From positions 1 to 9,855 of the forward strand of contig CAKQBC010000061.1 in assembly GCA_934215995.1 (NCBI GenBank): DNA of 9,855 nt, written 5' to 3'. This document shows, in pieces, positions 1 through 5,307 of the stretch (position 1 is the stretch's first letter; each line of letters begins with the position of its first letter). Under the pieces are notes generated by a model. That model saw only the letters and a program-made list of their open reading frames with translations. It searched no databases and was not told the origin of the DNA. The translations under genes were made by a program, and so were the position numbers. This DNA is from an uncultured Bacillus sp. GTDB lineage: Bacteria > Bacillota > Bacilli > Bacillales > DSM-1321.

Positions 1-365
1 ACCTTATCCAGCAGGGCCATATCAGCCCTCCCTGTTGTATGGTAACGGATTGCGGATAAAACTTCCCGATCCGAAATGCCTGCTTCCTCACGTACAAGAA
101 AAGCGCCCACCGGTGCATGCCAAAGTTCCGGGTGAAACTCGAGTAAATCTTTAGGCATATTTTGCTCCAAAATGATCCTCTTCATTTCTTCTTCCGGCCT
201 AAATTTAGCATAATCATGAAAAATCGCAGCAAGCTCCGCTTTTTTAGGATCGGCTCCGTATTTTTCAGCAAGCGCTATGCTCGTTTCCATAACCCCGATT
301 GTGTGGATATAACGTTTTTCTGTCAATTGCCCTTTTACAATAGCCAAAGCTTTATCACGATTCAT
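1..365 (-). CDS. yqeK: YqeK, HD-domain hydrolase (C-terminus beyond window edge)
   Basis: First 121 codons of an HD-superfamily metal-dependent phosphohydrolase; the frame runs off the window edge. Characterised members of the YqeK family hydrolyse diadenosine tetraphosphate (Ap4A) symmetrically. Visible metal-ligand candidates are H21 (in YIHTIGV), the H50-D51 pair that gives the superfamily its name (in AIFHDYAKF), H83 (LWHAPVGA) and H109 (RYHTTG). The ATG at 363-365 overlaps the end of nadD by 11 bases, and its GAGGAG ribosome binding site (376-381) lies inside the last nadD codons, so the two are likely translationally coupled. The nadD-yqeK order is conserved in Bacillus. The final HD-domain aspartate and the stop are not visible. 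Confidence 0.93.
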   Translation of the reverse strand, partial: MNRDKALAIVKGQLTEKRYIHTIGVMETSIALAEKYGADPKKAELAAIFHDYAKFRPEEEMKRIILEQNMPKDLLEFHPELWHAPVGAFLVREEAGISDREVLSAIRYHTTGRADMALLDK

Positions 366-924
366 ATAAAGAGTTCTCCTCTATATATTTCTCTACTTCC
401 GGTACGACGAAGTAAGAGATTGACTCACCCCTTTTCACCTTTTCCCTTATAAGGGAGGATGAAAGGTCAACCCGGGGCGCCTCAACCAAAATAACATTGT
501 AGGGAGTTTCCGTCGTATGGTTCGTTCTTTCGACACCGACAAACTGGACAAGCTTTTCAAGCTCCTCCACCTTGTGCCATTTCGGCAAGTATTCAATCAT
601 ATCGGCCCCGATTATGAAGAAGAATTCCGTGTCTGGTTCTCTTTCCTTCATAAGCTTCATTGTATCATACGTATATGAAGTGCCTTCATTCTCCATCTCA
701 AACAATTCCAGGGAGAATTTCGGCTGCTGCCTGATCGTCAATTGTATCATATCAGCACGCTGGCTGTTTGCGACGTGCTCAGTCTTCTTTTTGTGGGGCG
801 GGGTATTATTGGGCATGAAGCGGACTTCATCAAGCTTCAGCTGATCCAACACTGTATTTGCCATAATGGCATGTCCGATATGGGGAGGGTCGAACGTTCC
901 TCCCATTATTCCCACCTTCTTCAT
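355..924 (-). CDS. nadD: Nicotinate-nucleotide adenylyltransferase NadD
   Basis: Converts nicotinate mononucleotide plus ATP to deamido-NAD, the central cytosolic step of NAD synthesis. The 189 residues equal the length I recall for B. subtilis NadD. The nucleotidyltransferase signature GGTFDPPHIGH is at residues 8-18 with HIGH as the ATP-binding HxGH motif, PPHK is at 42-45, GADMIEYLPKWHK is at 106-118, and SSSLIR at 155-160 is the family's SSTxIR motif. The ATG overlaps the yqeI stop as ATGA (921-924). No strong ribosome binding site of its own precedes it, so translation probably depends on re-initiation after yqeI. An internal Met7 would delete the first beta strand and is unlikely as start. 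Part of the yqeG-to-yqeK operon. Confidence 0.97.
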   Translation of the reverse strand: MKKVGIMGGTFDPPHIGHAIMANTVLDQLKLDEVRFMPNNTPPHKKKTEHVANSQRADMIQLTIRQQPKFSLELFEMENEGTSYTYDTMKLMKEREPDTEFFFIIGADMIEYLPKWHKVEELEKLVQFVGVERTNHTTETPYNVILVEAPRVDLSSSLIREKVKRGESISYFVVPEVEKYIEENSLYES

Positions 925-1220
925 TTTGATGCTGGAAGAGTGATTTGTTTATTTTCTTTTGATTCTTTGTATAGGACGACCGTCAGGCCGATCAGCTGCA
1001 CCAGCTCCGCCTTTGTGCCCGCCGCCAATTCTTCAGCTACAGTATGTTTATCAACATCGCAGTTTTGAAGGATGCTGACTTTGATCAATTCCCTTGCTTC
1101 AAGCGCATCTTCGATTTGCTTGATCATGTTTTCATTCACTCCGCCTTTTCCCACTTGAAAAATAGGTGTCAGGTGGTGGGCCTGTGAACGTAAAAATCTT
1201 TTCTGTTTACCTGTTAACAT
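921..1220 (-). CDS. yqeI: YhbY/YqeI-family CRM-domain RNA-binding protein
   Basis: A 99-residue single-domain CRM protein, the family named after E. coli YhbY, which associates with ribosome precursors. The core GxxG loop is visible as VGKGG at residues 23-27, after a basic amphipathic N-terminal helix (MLTGKQKRFLRSQAHHL). The ribosome binding site TTAGGAGG sits eight bases before the ATG and is built from the last codons of aroE (Gly-Gly-stop), so the two genes are nearly fused, with a three-base gap. Together with yqeH this gives the operon two likely ribosome-assembly genes. The precise role is inferred from the family and not shown by sequence alone. Confidence 0.95.
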   Translation of the reverse strand: MLTGKQKRFLRSQAHHLTPIFQVGKGGVNENMIKQIEDALEARELIKVSILQNCDVDKHTVAEELAAGTKAELVQLIGLTVVLYKESKENKQITLPASK

Positions 1221-1223
1221 TTG

Positions 1224-2057
1224 TTAACCTCCTAATTTATCCAAAACAATTTTCTTCATTCTTTCAAGATCCGGGTTCTTCCCGGTCCATATCTTAAATG
1301 CCAGCGCCCCTTGCCCTATGAACATGGGCAGACCGTTTTGGATGCGGGCTCCCTTTCCCTTCGCTTCCCTAAGCAATCGAGTCTCAAGGGGATTGTAAAT
1401 GATGTCACTTACAAACGCATCCGCCTGCAAATTGGCCAAGTCGATCGGCATCTCTTCCGTTTTCGGCTCCATGCCGATGGATGTGGTGTTTATAATCAAG
1501 CTATAGCGAGATAAACCATCTTCTGCTTCGGGCAGAGACAGGGCCTTAGAAGACGCCCCATTTGGGTTTCCGGAAATCAGCGCTTCTGCCCTTTCCTTTG
1601 TTCTGTTGCAAACATCAATAGAAATGAGCCCTTCGCTGATCAGCGTATAGTAAATTGCTCTTGCCGCCCCGCCGGCACCTATAATCAAGGCACGGTGATC
1701 TTTAAGCGGTCCATCAAGCCCCGAAATCAGACCGGACACAAATCCGAGCCCATCCGTATTGTAGCCTGTATAGCCCCCATCTTCCAGGATTACCGTATTG
1801 ACGGCCCCTATAGTAGCCGCTAAGGGATCGATTTTGTCCAGGAAAGGCATAATGGCCGTCTTATGCGGAACAGTGACATTAAAGCCTTTCACACCCAATG
1901 CCATCATTCCTTTGACTGCAGTCCCCAAATCGCCCGGTTTCACATGAAAAGCATGATAATGGGCATCAATGCCCATCGCCCCAAAAGCATCATTATGCAT
2001 ATCAGGCGACATGGAATGCGCAATCGGGTCGCCAATCACTCCGTATAAACCCTTCAT
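1224..2057 (-). CDS. aroE: Shikimate dehydrogenase (NADP+) AroE
   Basis: Reduces 3-dehydroshikimate to shikimate with NADPH in the chorismate pathway. Numbering from the ATG at 2055-2057 (277 residues): shikimate-binding SMSP at 15-18, catalytic lysine K66 in NVTVPHK, aspartate D102 in GYNTDGLGF, nucleotide-binding GAGGAA at 127-132, NRTKER at 151-156 (the NADP-preferring NRTxxR pattern), and the substrate-contacting glutamine Q249 in GQGALAF. A GTG three codons upstream (2064-2066) would give MEEMKG and 280 residues. I prefer the ATG because the family begins M-K-x-L-Y-G-V-I-G, and because GGTGG precedes the ATG at five bases while the GTG has no ribosome binding site. Separated from yqeH by about 50 bases without a visible terminator. 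Confidence 0.95.
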   Translation of the reverse strand: MKGLYGVIGDPIAHSMSPDMHNDAFGAMGIDAHYHAFHVKPGDLGTAVKGMMALGVKGFNVTVPHKTAIMPFLDKIDPLAATIGAVNTVILEDGGYTGYNTDGLGFVSGLISGLDGPLKDHRALIIGAGGAARAIYYTLISEGLISIDVCNRTKERAEALISGNPNGASSKALSLPEAEDGLSRYSLIINTTSIGMEPKTEEMPIDLANLQADAFVSDIIYNPLETRLLREAKGKGARIQNGLPMFIGQGALAFKIWTGKNPDLERMKKIVLDKLGG

Positions 2058-2108
2058 TTCCTCCACCCGCTTTTATCTTTGTTTATCTATCTGCCTGCAC
2101 TGTATCTT

Positions 2109-3215
2109 TTAGATCAATGATTTTCTGACCATGACTGAAACGCCTTTCGGCACATGGGCAACTACTTTTGCACCAGGTTCACTGATTGTGATCCATCCGA
2201 GCCCGGAGAATACGATATCCATCTTAGGCTCTTTCAATGAAAAGGCATGTGCCACAAGCGGCACAGGTTTGCCGTCTTCCAGTACACTCGGGGCCAAAAG
2301 GCCGCCTGCATGCTCTTCATATAATTGTTCCGCCTTTTCCAGCTTCGTCCGGTGTATGCCGATTTCATTGGAAAGATAGCAAGTGAATGAACGTCTTCCA
2401 CCGGACACATAATCAAACCGGGCCAATCCTCCGAAGAAAAGGGTCTGCTCCTCGTTCAGTTGGTATACTTTCGGCTTGATTTCTTTTTTCGGCGTAATGA
2501 CTTTCAGGTCTTTCCCTGACACATAATGTGCCATTTGATGATGGTTGATAATTCCCGGCGTATCCATCAGTGCATGCCCATCATCCAATGGGATTTCAAT
2601 AATGTCCAGTGTAGTTCCCGGGAAATGGGAGGTCGTTATGACATTCCCTTCCCCGCTCACCTGTTTGATGATCCGGTTGATGAACGTCGATTTGCCGACA
2701 TTTGTACAGCCAACCACATAGACATTTTTGCCGTTTCTGAAGTGTTCAATCGCTTCAATCGCCTCTTCAATGCGCGCTCCCTTCGCTGAACTTACCAAAA
2801 GGACATCCACCGGTTTAAGGCCCAGTTCCTTCGCGCTTTGTTTCATCCAGTTAATTAGCTTATTCGGCTTAACCGATTTCGGCAGCAGGTCTGCTTTATT
2901 TCCTATCAACAGTACAGGGTTGTTCCCAACAAAACGATGTAAGCCTGGAAGCCAACTACCATTAAAATCAAAAATATCCACAATCTTCACGATCAGGGCA
3001 TCATTGCGGCCGATTTCATGCAATATTTTCAGGAAGTCATCGTCTGTCAGCGATATATCCTGGACTTCATTGTAGTTTTTCAGCCGAAAGCAGCGCTGGC
3101 AAATAATCTGTTCTTTTTCCAAAGCTGATTTCGGGGCATATCCCATTTCACCGGGATTTTCTGTCTGGATTTCGATTCCGCATCCGATGCATGATATCTT
3201 TTCTGTATTTGTCAC
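2109..3215 (-). CDS. yqeH: Ribosome biogenesis GTPase YqeH (circularly permuted)
   Basis: A cytosolic GTPase needed in B. subtilis for 30S subunit assembly. With the GTG start at 3213-3215 it has 368 residues. A zinc finger is formed by C9xxC12 and C39xxC42. The GTPase motifs are in permuted order: NKAD (G4) at 106-109, SAKG (G5) at 143-146, P-loop GCTNVGKST (G1) at 169-177, DTPG (G3) at 218-221. The order G4-G5-G1-G3 is the hallmark of this family. The C-terminal part matches the conserved domain ending in VRKSLI. The frame stays open to a TTG six codons upstream, but the GTG has GGGAGGA at eight bases and gives the expected N-terminus TNTEKISCIGCG. The ribosome binding site is made from the last yqeG codons. 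Confidence 0.96.
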   Translation of the reverse strand: MTNTEKISCIGCGIEIQTENPGEMGYAPKSALEKEQIICQRCFRLKNYNEVQDISLTDDDFLKILHEIGRNDALIVKIVDIFDFNGSWLPGLHRFVGNNPVLLIGNKADLLPKSVKPNKLINWMKQSAKELGLKPVDVLLVSSAKGARIEEAIEAIEHFRNGKNVYVVGCTNVGKSTFINRIIKQVSGEGNVITTSHFPGTTLDIIEIPLDDGHALMDTPGIINHHQMAHYVSGKDLKVITPKKEIKPKVYQLNEEQTLFFGGLARFDYVSGGRRSFTCYLSNEIGIHRTKLEKAEQLYEEHAGGLLAPSVLEDGKPVPLVAHAFSLKEPKMDIVFSGLGWITISEPGAKVVAHVPKGVSVMVRKSLI

Positions 3216-3220
3216 TCTGT

Positions 3221-3736
3221 TTATTCCTCCCAATTAAGCATTCCTTTTCTTCTTAAGAAGGCAAAAATCCGCCTTTCCACTGTGCGGTTAATGCGGGTGA
3301 AGAATCCGTCCGACTGCGCGACCGGCACAACAAGGATTGTATGGAATCCGTTTCTGTTCCCGCCGAGCACATCCGTCAGCAGCTGGTCGCCGATCACTAC
3401 CGCTTCTTCCCTTTTGATGCCCATCTGTTTAATTGCCTTGCGGAACGCACGTCCCATCGGCTTTCTTGCCTGGAAAATGAAAGGGATTTGAAGGGGGTCG
3501 GCAAATGAGCTGACTCGCCTTTCATTATTATTGGAAACAATCGTCACTAAAATGCCATGCGATTTCATTTCTTCGAACCACTCGATCAATTTAGGGGTGG
3601 CATTCGGCCTGTCCCACTCCACAAGCGTATTGTCAAGGTCCGTGATGATTCCTTTTATTCCCGCATCCTTCAATTTTTGCGGCGTTATATCAAATATGCT
3701 TTTCACATGCTCACTTGGTAAAAATAGCTTCAGCAT
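3221..3736 (-). CDS. yqeG: YqeG family HAD-IIIA phosphatase
   Basis: A HAD-superfamily phosphatase whose physiological substrate in Bacillus is not established, to my knowledge. With the ATG at 3734-3736 it has 171 residues, close to the 172 I recall for B. subtilis. Motif I is DLDNT (nucleophile D33, acid D35), motif II is SNN at 68-70, motif III lysine is K92 in RKPMG, and motif IV is GDQLLTD at 116-122. A longer frame opens at 3805, but that start would lie inside the -35 element of the operon promoter, upstream of the transcript. The ATG used here has ATAGGAG at eight bases and matches the family start MLKxFLP. First gene of the minus-strand operon, with yqeH five bases downstream. Confidence 0.95.
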   Translation of the reverse strand: MLKLFLPSEHVKSIFDITPQKLKDAGIKGIITDLDNTLVEWDRPNATPKLIEWFEEMKSHGILVTIVSNNNERRVSSFADPLQIPFIFQARKPMGRAFRKAIKQMGIKREEAVVIGDQLLTDVLGGNRNGFHTILVVPVAQSDGFFTRINRTVERRIFAFLRRKGMLNWEE

Positions 3737-3776
3737 TGATTGCACTCCTATCATTCCTATAAATTCACCGTAATCC

Positions 3777-3805
3777 ATCATACCTAATTTTTTCTCTACT
3801 TTCAA
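3777..3805 (-). promoter_or_regulatory. Sigma-A promoter of the yqeG-yqeH-aroE-yqeI-nadD-yqeK operon
   Basis: Read on the minus strand: -35 TTGAAA (3800-3805), a 17-base spacer, and -10 TATGAT (3777-3782). Each hexamer differs from consensus at one position. Transcription should begin near 3770, leaving a leader of about 34 bases before the yqeG ribosome binding site and ATG. No other equally good promoter was seen between the genes downstream, and no terminator was seen between them, so this is probably the main promoter of the operon. Confidence 0.7.
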
Positions 3806-3870
3806 AACAATAATGGACCTTCATACGGGTTTGGGAGTTTCCCCTTTTTTCCTTAGATTCCCTCTAATCA

Positions 3871-3962
3871 CCGGCTTCAACCGAAAACACATTGATTCGT
3901 CCCATAAAAAGTGACGGTGAACGGTTTTATTCGAAAAACTTTTCGACAAAAAGCCGGCTTCA
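3871..3962. repeat. CCGGCTTCA direct repeat pair in the yqeG-sda intergenic region
   Basis: CCGGCTTCA occurs at 3871-3879 and again at 3954-3962. The second copy is part of a perfect ten-base palindrome, AAGCCGGCTT (3951-3960). Between them lies TCGAAAA-AC-TTTTCGA (3931-3946), an inverted repeat with seven-base arms. I see no ORF with a ribosome binding site between 3806 and 3968. The function is unknown and short repeats such as these may arise by chance. Confidence 0.4.
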
Positions 3963-3968
3963 CACACC

Positions 3969-4067
3969 TGTGGATAATTTTATTCACAATATCCACTCCA
4001 TGCTTGTTCATTTTAACGTAGTTATAAACAATTTAACCACAGCTTATCCACCAATGGCTGTGGATAA
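3969..4067. promoter_or_regulatory. DnaA box cluster upstream of sda
   Basis: Five nine-base sites match the DnaA consensus TTATCCACA at eight or nine positions. TGTGGATAA at 3969-3977 is perfect in inverse orientation; TTATTCACA (3980-3988), TTAACCACA (4033-4041) and TTATCCACC (4044-4052) have one mismatch each; TGTGGATAA at 4059-4067 is perfect and inverse. Weaker matches lie at 3989-3997 and 4022-4030. DnaA is known to activate sda transcription in B. subtilis, linking replication initiation to the block on sporulation, so position and content agree. Two adjacent pairs have an 11-base start-to-start spacing. Because yqeG and sda diverge here, DnaA could also affect the yqeG promoter, whose -35 element is about 165 bases away. 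Confidence 0.88.
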
Positions 4068-4070
4068 TCA

Positions 4071-4082
4071 GAACGGTTGTTC
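4071..4082. promoter_or_regulatory. Putative LexA (Cheo) box at the sda promoter
   Basis: GAAC-GGTT-GTTC is an exact match to the GAAC-N4-GTTC form of the Bacillus SOS operator. The centre GGTT departs at one position from the fuller RNRY pattern, and the outermost flanking bases are not consensus. The site begins four bases after the last DnaA box, and its right half coincides with the proposed -35 hexamer of sda, the usual place for a repressor. Direct LexA control of sda is an inference from this overlap. Confidence 0.5.
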
Positions 4083-4105
4083 TATGCGTTTAAGTCTGGT
4101 AAAGT
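4077..4105 (+). promoter_or_regulatory. Candidate sigma-A promoter of sda
   Basis: The proposed -35 is TTGTTC (4077-4082), followed by a 17-base spacer and an extended -10, TGG-TAAAGT (TG at 4097-4098, hexamer 4100-4105). The start would be near 4112, giving a leader of about 87 bases. A second possibility uses TACTAT or TATTAT at 4128-4136 with a poor -35 around 4105-4111. The first is favoured for its spacing, the TG element, and its position next to the DnaA boxes. A weak promoter helped by an activator fits what is known of sda. Confidence 0.45.
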
Positions 4106-4171
4106 TTGGATATAAGGAAGTGGAACCTACTATTATATGTATCGTTACATTTCCTATGCCAAATTTCTCAC

Positions 4172-4198
4172 GGAGGTGAATAACCGTTCAGGTTGCAA
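4172..4198 (+). promoter_or_regulatory. sda: sda ribosome binding site set far from the start, with possible bridging hairpin
   Basis: A near-perfect ribosome binding site, GGAGGTGA (4172-4179), lies 22 bases (GGAGG to ATG) before the sda start, well outside the usual 5-10. No ATG, GTG or TTG stands at normal spacing. The bases between can form a small stem, AACC (4182-4185) with GGTT (4191-4194), extendable by a T-G pair. If it forms, only TGAA and CAA remain unpaired, an effective spacing of seven bases. The stem is short and weak, so this is a hypothesis. Confidence 0.4.
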
Positions 4199-4342
4199 AT
4201 GATGAATAAATTATCCGATGACTTGCTGATTGAATCGTACACTAAGGCAAAACAGTTGAACTTAAGTCTCGATTTCATCCGTTTGATGGAAAGTGAAATT
4301 CACCGACGAGCCCTAGCACACAAGATTAGAATCCCTTCGTAA
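4199..4342 (+). CDS. sda: Sda, checkpoint inhibitor of sporulation histidine kinase
   Basis: A 47-residue helical-hairpin protein. In B. subtilis Sda binds KinA (and KinB) and blocks autophosphorylation, preventing entry into sporulation when replication is starting or damaged. The frame reads [20 protein letters not shown] and ends [13 protein letters not shown]. It matches the conserved KLSDELLIESY start, the DFI-x-L-x-E-x-E-I helix junction and the RR-x-L-x-H tail of Sda. There are two consecutive ATGs (4199 and 4202); starting at the second gives 46 residues, the length I recall for B. subtilis. An in-frame stop at 4181-4183 excludes a longer ATG form, though a TTG at 4193 is possible. 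It sits alone between divergent yqeG and convergent psd. DnaA boxes, a LexA-like box and an odd leader lie upstream. Confidence 0.93.
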   Translation: MMNKLSDDLLIESYTKAKQLNLSLDFIRLMESEIHRRALAHKIRIPS

Positions 4343-4370
4343 AAATAAAGATCTATAGTGATTGCCATCC

Positions 4371-4404
4371 AGCCTGATTTGCTTTTGCAAACCAGGCTTT
4401 CATT
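4371..4404 (+). terminator. Rho-independent terminator after sda (faces the end of psd)
   Basis: The arms AGCCTGATTTGC (4371-4382) and GCAAACCAGGCT (4387-4398) pair over 12 positions with one mismatch around a TTTT loop, followed by TTTCATTTT. The T-rich tail is on the plus strand, as expected for sda. The hairpin also lies directly after the psd stop on the other strand but lacks a T-run in that direction, so any role for psd is weaker. Confidence 0.8.
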
Positions 4405-5184
4405 TTATCCTTTCAATTCACCAAGGCTTTCCCCCATTTTTACTTCTTCAGGTCCTTTCAGGCCATCCCTCAAATGGAATGTACCCTTTTCAAACAACAG
4501 GACGACTGTTGAACCGAAACTGAAATAAGCAAACTCGCCGCCTTTTTGCAGGCGGTCTCCCTCGTCCGTCAATTCAATACTGTTCACGAACATGGCACCG
4601 ACCTTCACCACCGCCACATAACCGGATGCATGCTTGATTTCAGTTATGACACGATAGTTTTTGGACAATGGCGCCTTACCGTATTTCATGCCCAATTTGT
4701 TTACGGGGTATGATTTGCCCCCAAGCGTCCATCTTTTTGTCACTTCTCCTGTAACCGGGGCATGGATACGGTGGTAGTGGCTCGGGCTCAGGTACAGGAC
4801 CATATAGGAGCCTCCTATATATTTCTCCAATGCGGCATCATCGCCCAGCATTTCCTCGATGGAATAAATTTTCCCTTTCACCCTTATGTTCTTATCCGCC
4901 TCTATCTCTCCAAAATCTTCGAATACGGCATCAACCGGGCTGACGACACCATGCTCGGCGGGATCGACCAGCCGGGCTTCGCTTTTCAGCTTTCTCGTAA
5001 AAAGCTCGTGCAAGGACATGAAGTCTCCCTGCTTTCCTTCAACCTCATCCATGTTAAGCCTGTACACTTTCCTATAGGAGTTAATGAGCGCCCGACTTTT
5101 CGGGGAGCGGCTGAATTTCATCAAAATAGAGGAAGAGAGTTTGTTGTTTGTTAATTCAATGAATAATCTATATAATAACTTCAT
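4405..5184 (-). CDS. psd: Phosphatidylserine decarboxylase proenzyme Psd
   Basis: Membrane-associated enzyme that converts phosphatidylserine to phosphatidylethanolamine using a pyruvoyl group made by self-cleavage. With the ATG at 5182-5184 it has 259 residues, near the 263 I recall for B. subtilis. The cleavage motif is FGST at 223-226; cutting before S225 gives a large beta chain and a 35-residue alpha chain. Candidate self-cleavage partners are D85 (SPVDAVFED) and a histidine of SPSHYHRIHAP, best H141. The frame extends upstream to 5235, but that start lies inside the intergenic inverted repeat, while 5184 has GAGGGAG at five to seven bases and gives MKLLYRLFIELTN as in homologues. It diverges from pssA, whose product makes its substrate. 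Confidence 0.95.
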   Translation of the reverse strand: MKLLYRLFIELTNNKLSSSILMKFSRSPKSRALINSYRKVYRLNMDEVEGKQGDFMSLHELFTRKLKSEARLVDPAEHGVVSPVDAVFEDFGEIEADKNIRVKGKIYSIEEMLGDDAALEKYIGGSYMVLYLSPSHYHRIHAPVTGEVTKRWTLGGKSYPVNKLGMKYGKAPLSKNYRVITEIKHASGYVAVVKVGAMFVNSIELTDEGDRLQKGGEFAYFSFGSTVVLLFEKGTFHLRDGLKGPEEVKMGESLGELKG

Positions 5185-5218
5185 GGCAGCTCCCTCATTG
5201 TAAAATAATTCAATTTCC

Positions 5219-5237
5219 ACTTGCATAAGGTGCAAGT
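5219..5237. promoter_or_regulatory. Inverted repeat, candidate operator shared by psd and pssA
   Basis: ACTTGCA-TAAGG-TGCAAGT is a perfect inverted repeat with seven-base arms and a five-base spacer. A further half-site, CTTGCA, lies at 5278-5283. The repeat covers the proposed -35 of pssA and falls just downstream of the proposed psd start point, so one bound regulator could affect both genes. No known Bacillus regulator consensus was recognised. Confidence 0.45.
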
Positions 5238-5250
5238 TTTAAAATATTAT
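5221..5250 (+). promoter_or_regulatory. Candidate sigma-A promoter of pssA
   Basis: The hexamers are TTGCAT (5221-5226) and TATTAT (5245-5250), separated by 18 bases. The -10 overlaps the minus-strand -10 proposed for psd, so the two promoters may exclude one another. TACAAT at 5253-5258 is an alternative -10 without a good -35. Confidence 0.4.
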
Positions 5251-5278
5251 TATACAATAAGCATGTGTGCTGTGTCTC
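5249..5278 (-). promoter_or_regulatory. Candidate sigma-A promoter of psd
   Basis: Read on the minus strand: -35 GAGACA (5273-5278), an 18-base spacer, and a perfect -10 TATAAT (5249-5254). Transcription would start near 5242, giving a leader of about 58 bases that contains the whole inverted repeat at 5219-5237. Confidence 0.4.
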
Positions 5279-5307
5279 TTGCAATCCGGTCAAAAAGGAG
5301 TGATTAA

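Noticed and set aside
162..452. Plus-strand ORF of 96 codons opposite yqeK and nadD, and similar antisense frames opposite aroE, yqeH, psd and the peptidase gene.
   Set aside because: They lack ribosome binding sites and recognisable domains and lie wholly opposite well-supported conserved genes.
3216..3233. TTG start six codons upstream for yqeH.
   Set aside because: The GTG at 3215 has the ribosome binding site at correct distance and matches the family N-terminus; the TTG overlaps that site.
3833..3850. GGGA-GTT-TCCC followed by a T-run before sda, as a terminator.
   Set aside because: A four-pair stem is too weak, and no plus-strand gene upstream would use it.
3932..3945. CGAAAAACTTTTCG as a second LexA box near sda.
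   Set aside because: It lacks the C and G of the GAAC/GTTC half-sites, which are the conserved contacts, and it is about 140 bases from the promoter.
4176..4202. An eight-codon GTG-started leader ORF ending in TGA overlapping the sda ATG.
   Set aside because: The GTG is part of the GGAGGTGA ribosome binding site itself, so it has no site of its own at usable distance.
5185..5235. Upstream start for psd giving 276 residues.
   Set aside because: It has no ribosome binding site, adds residues absent from homologues, and lies in the intergenic inverted repeat.
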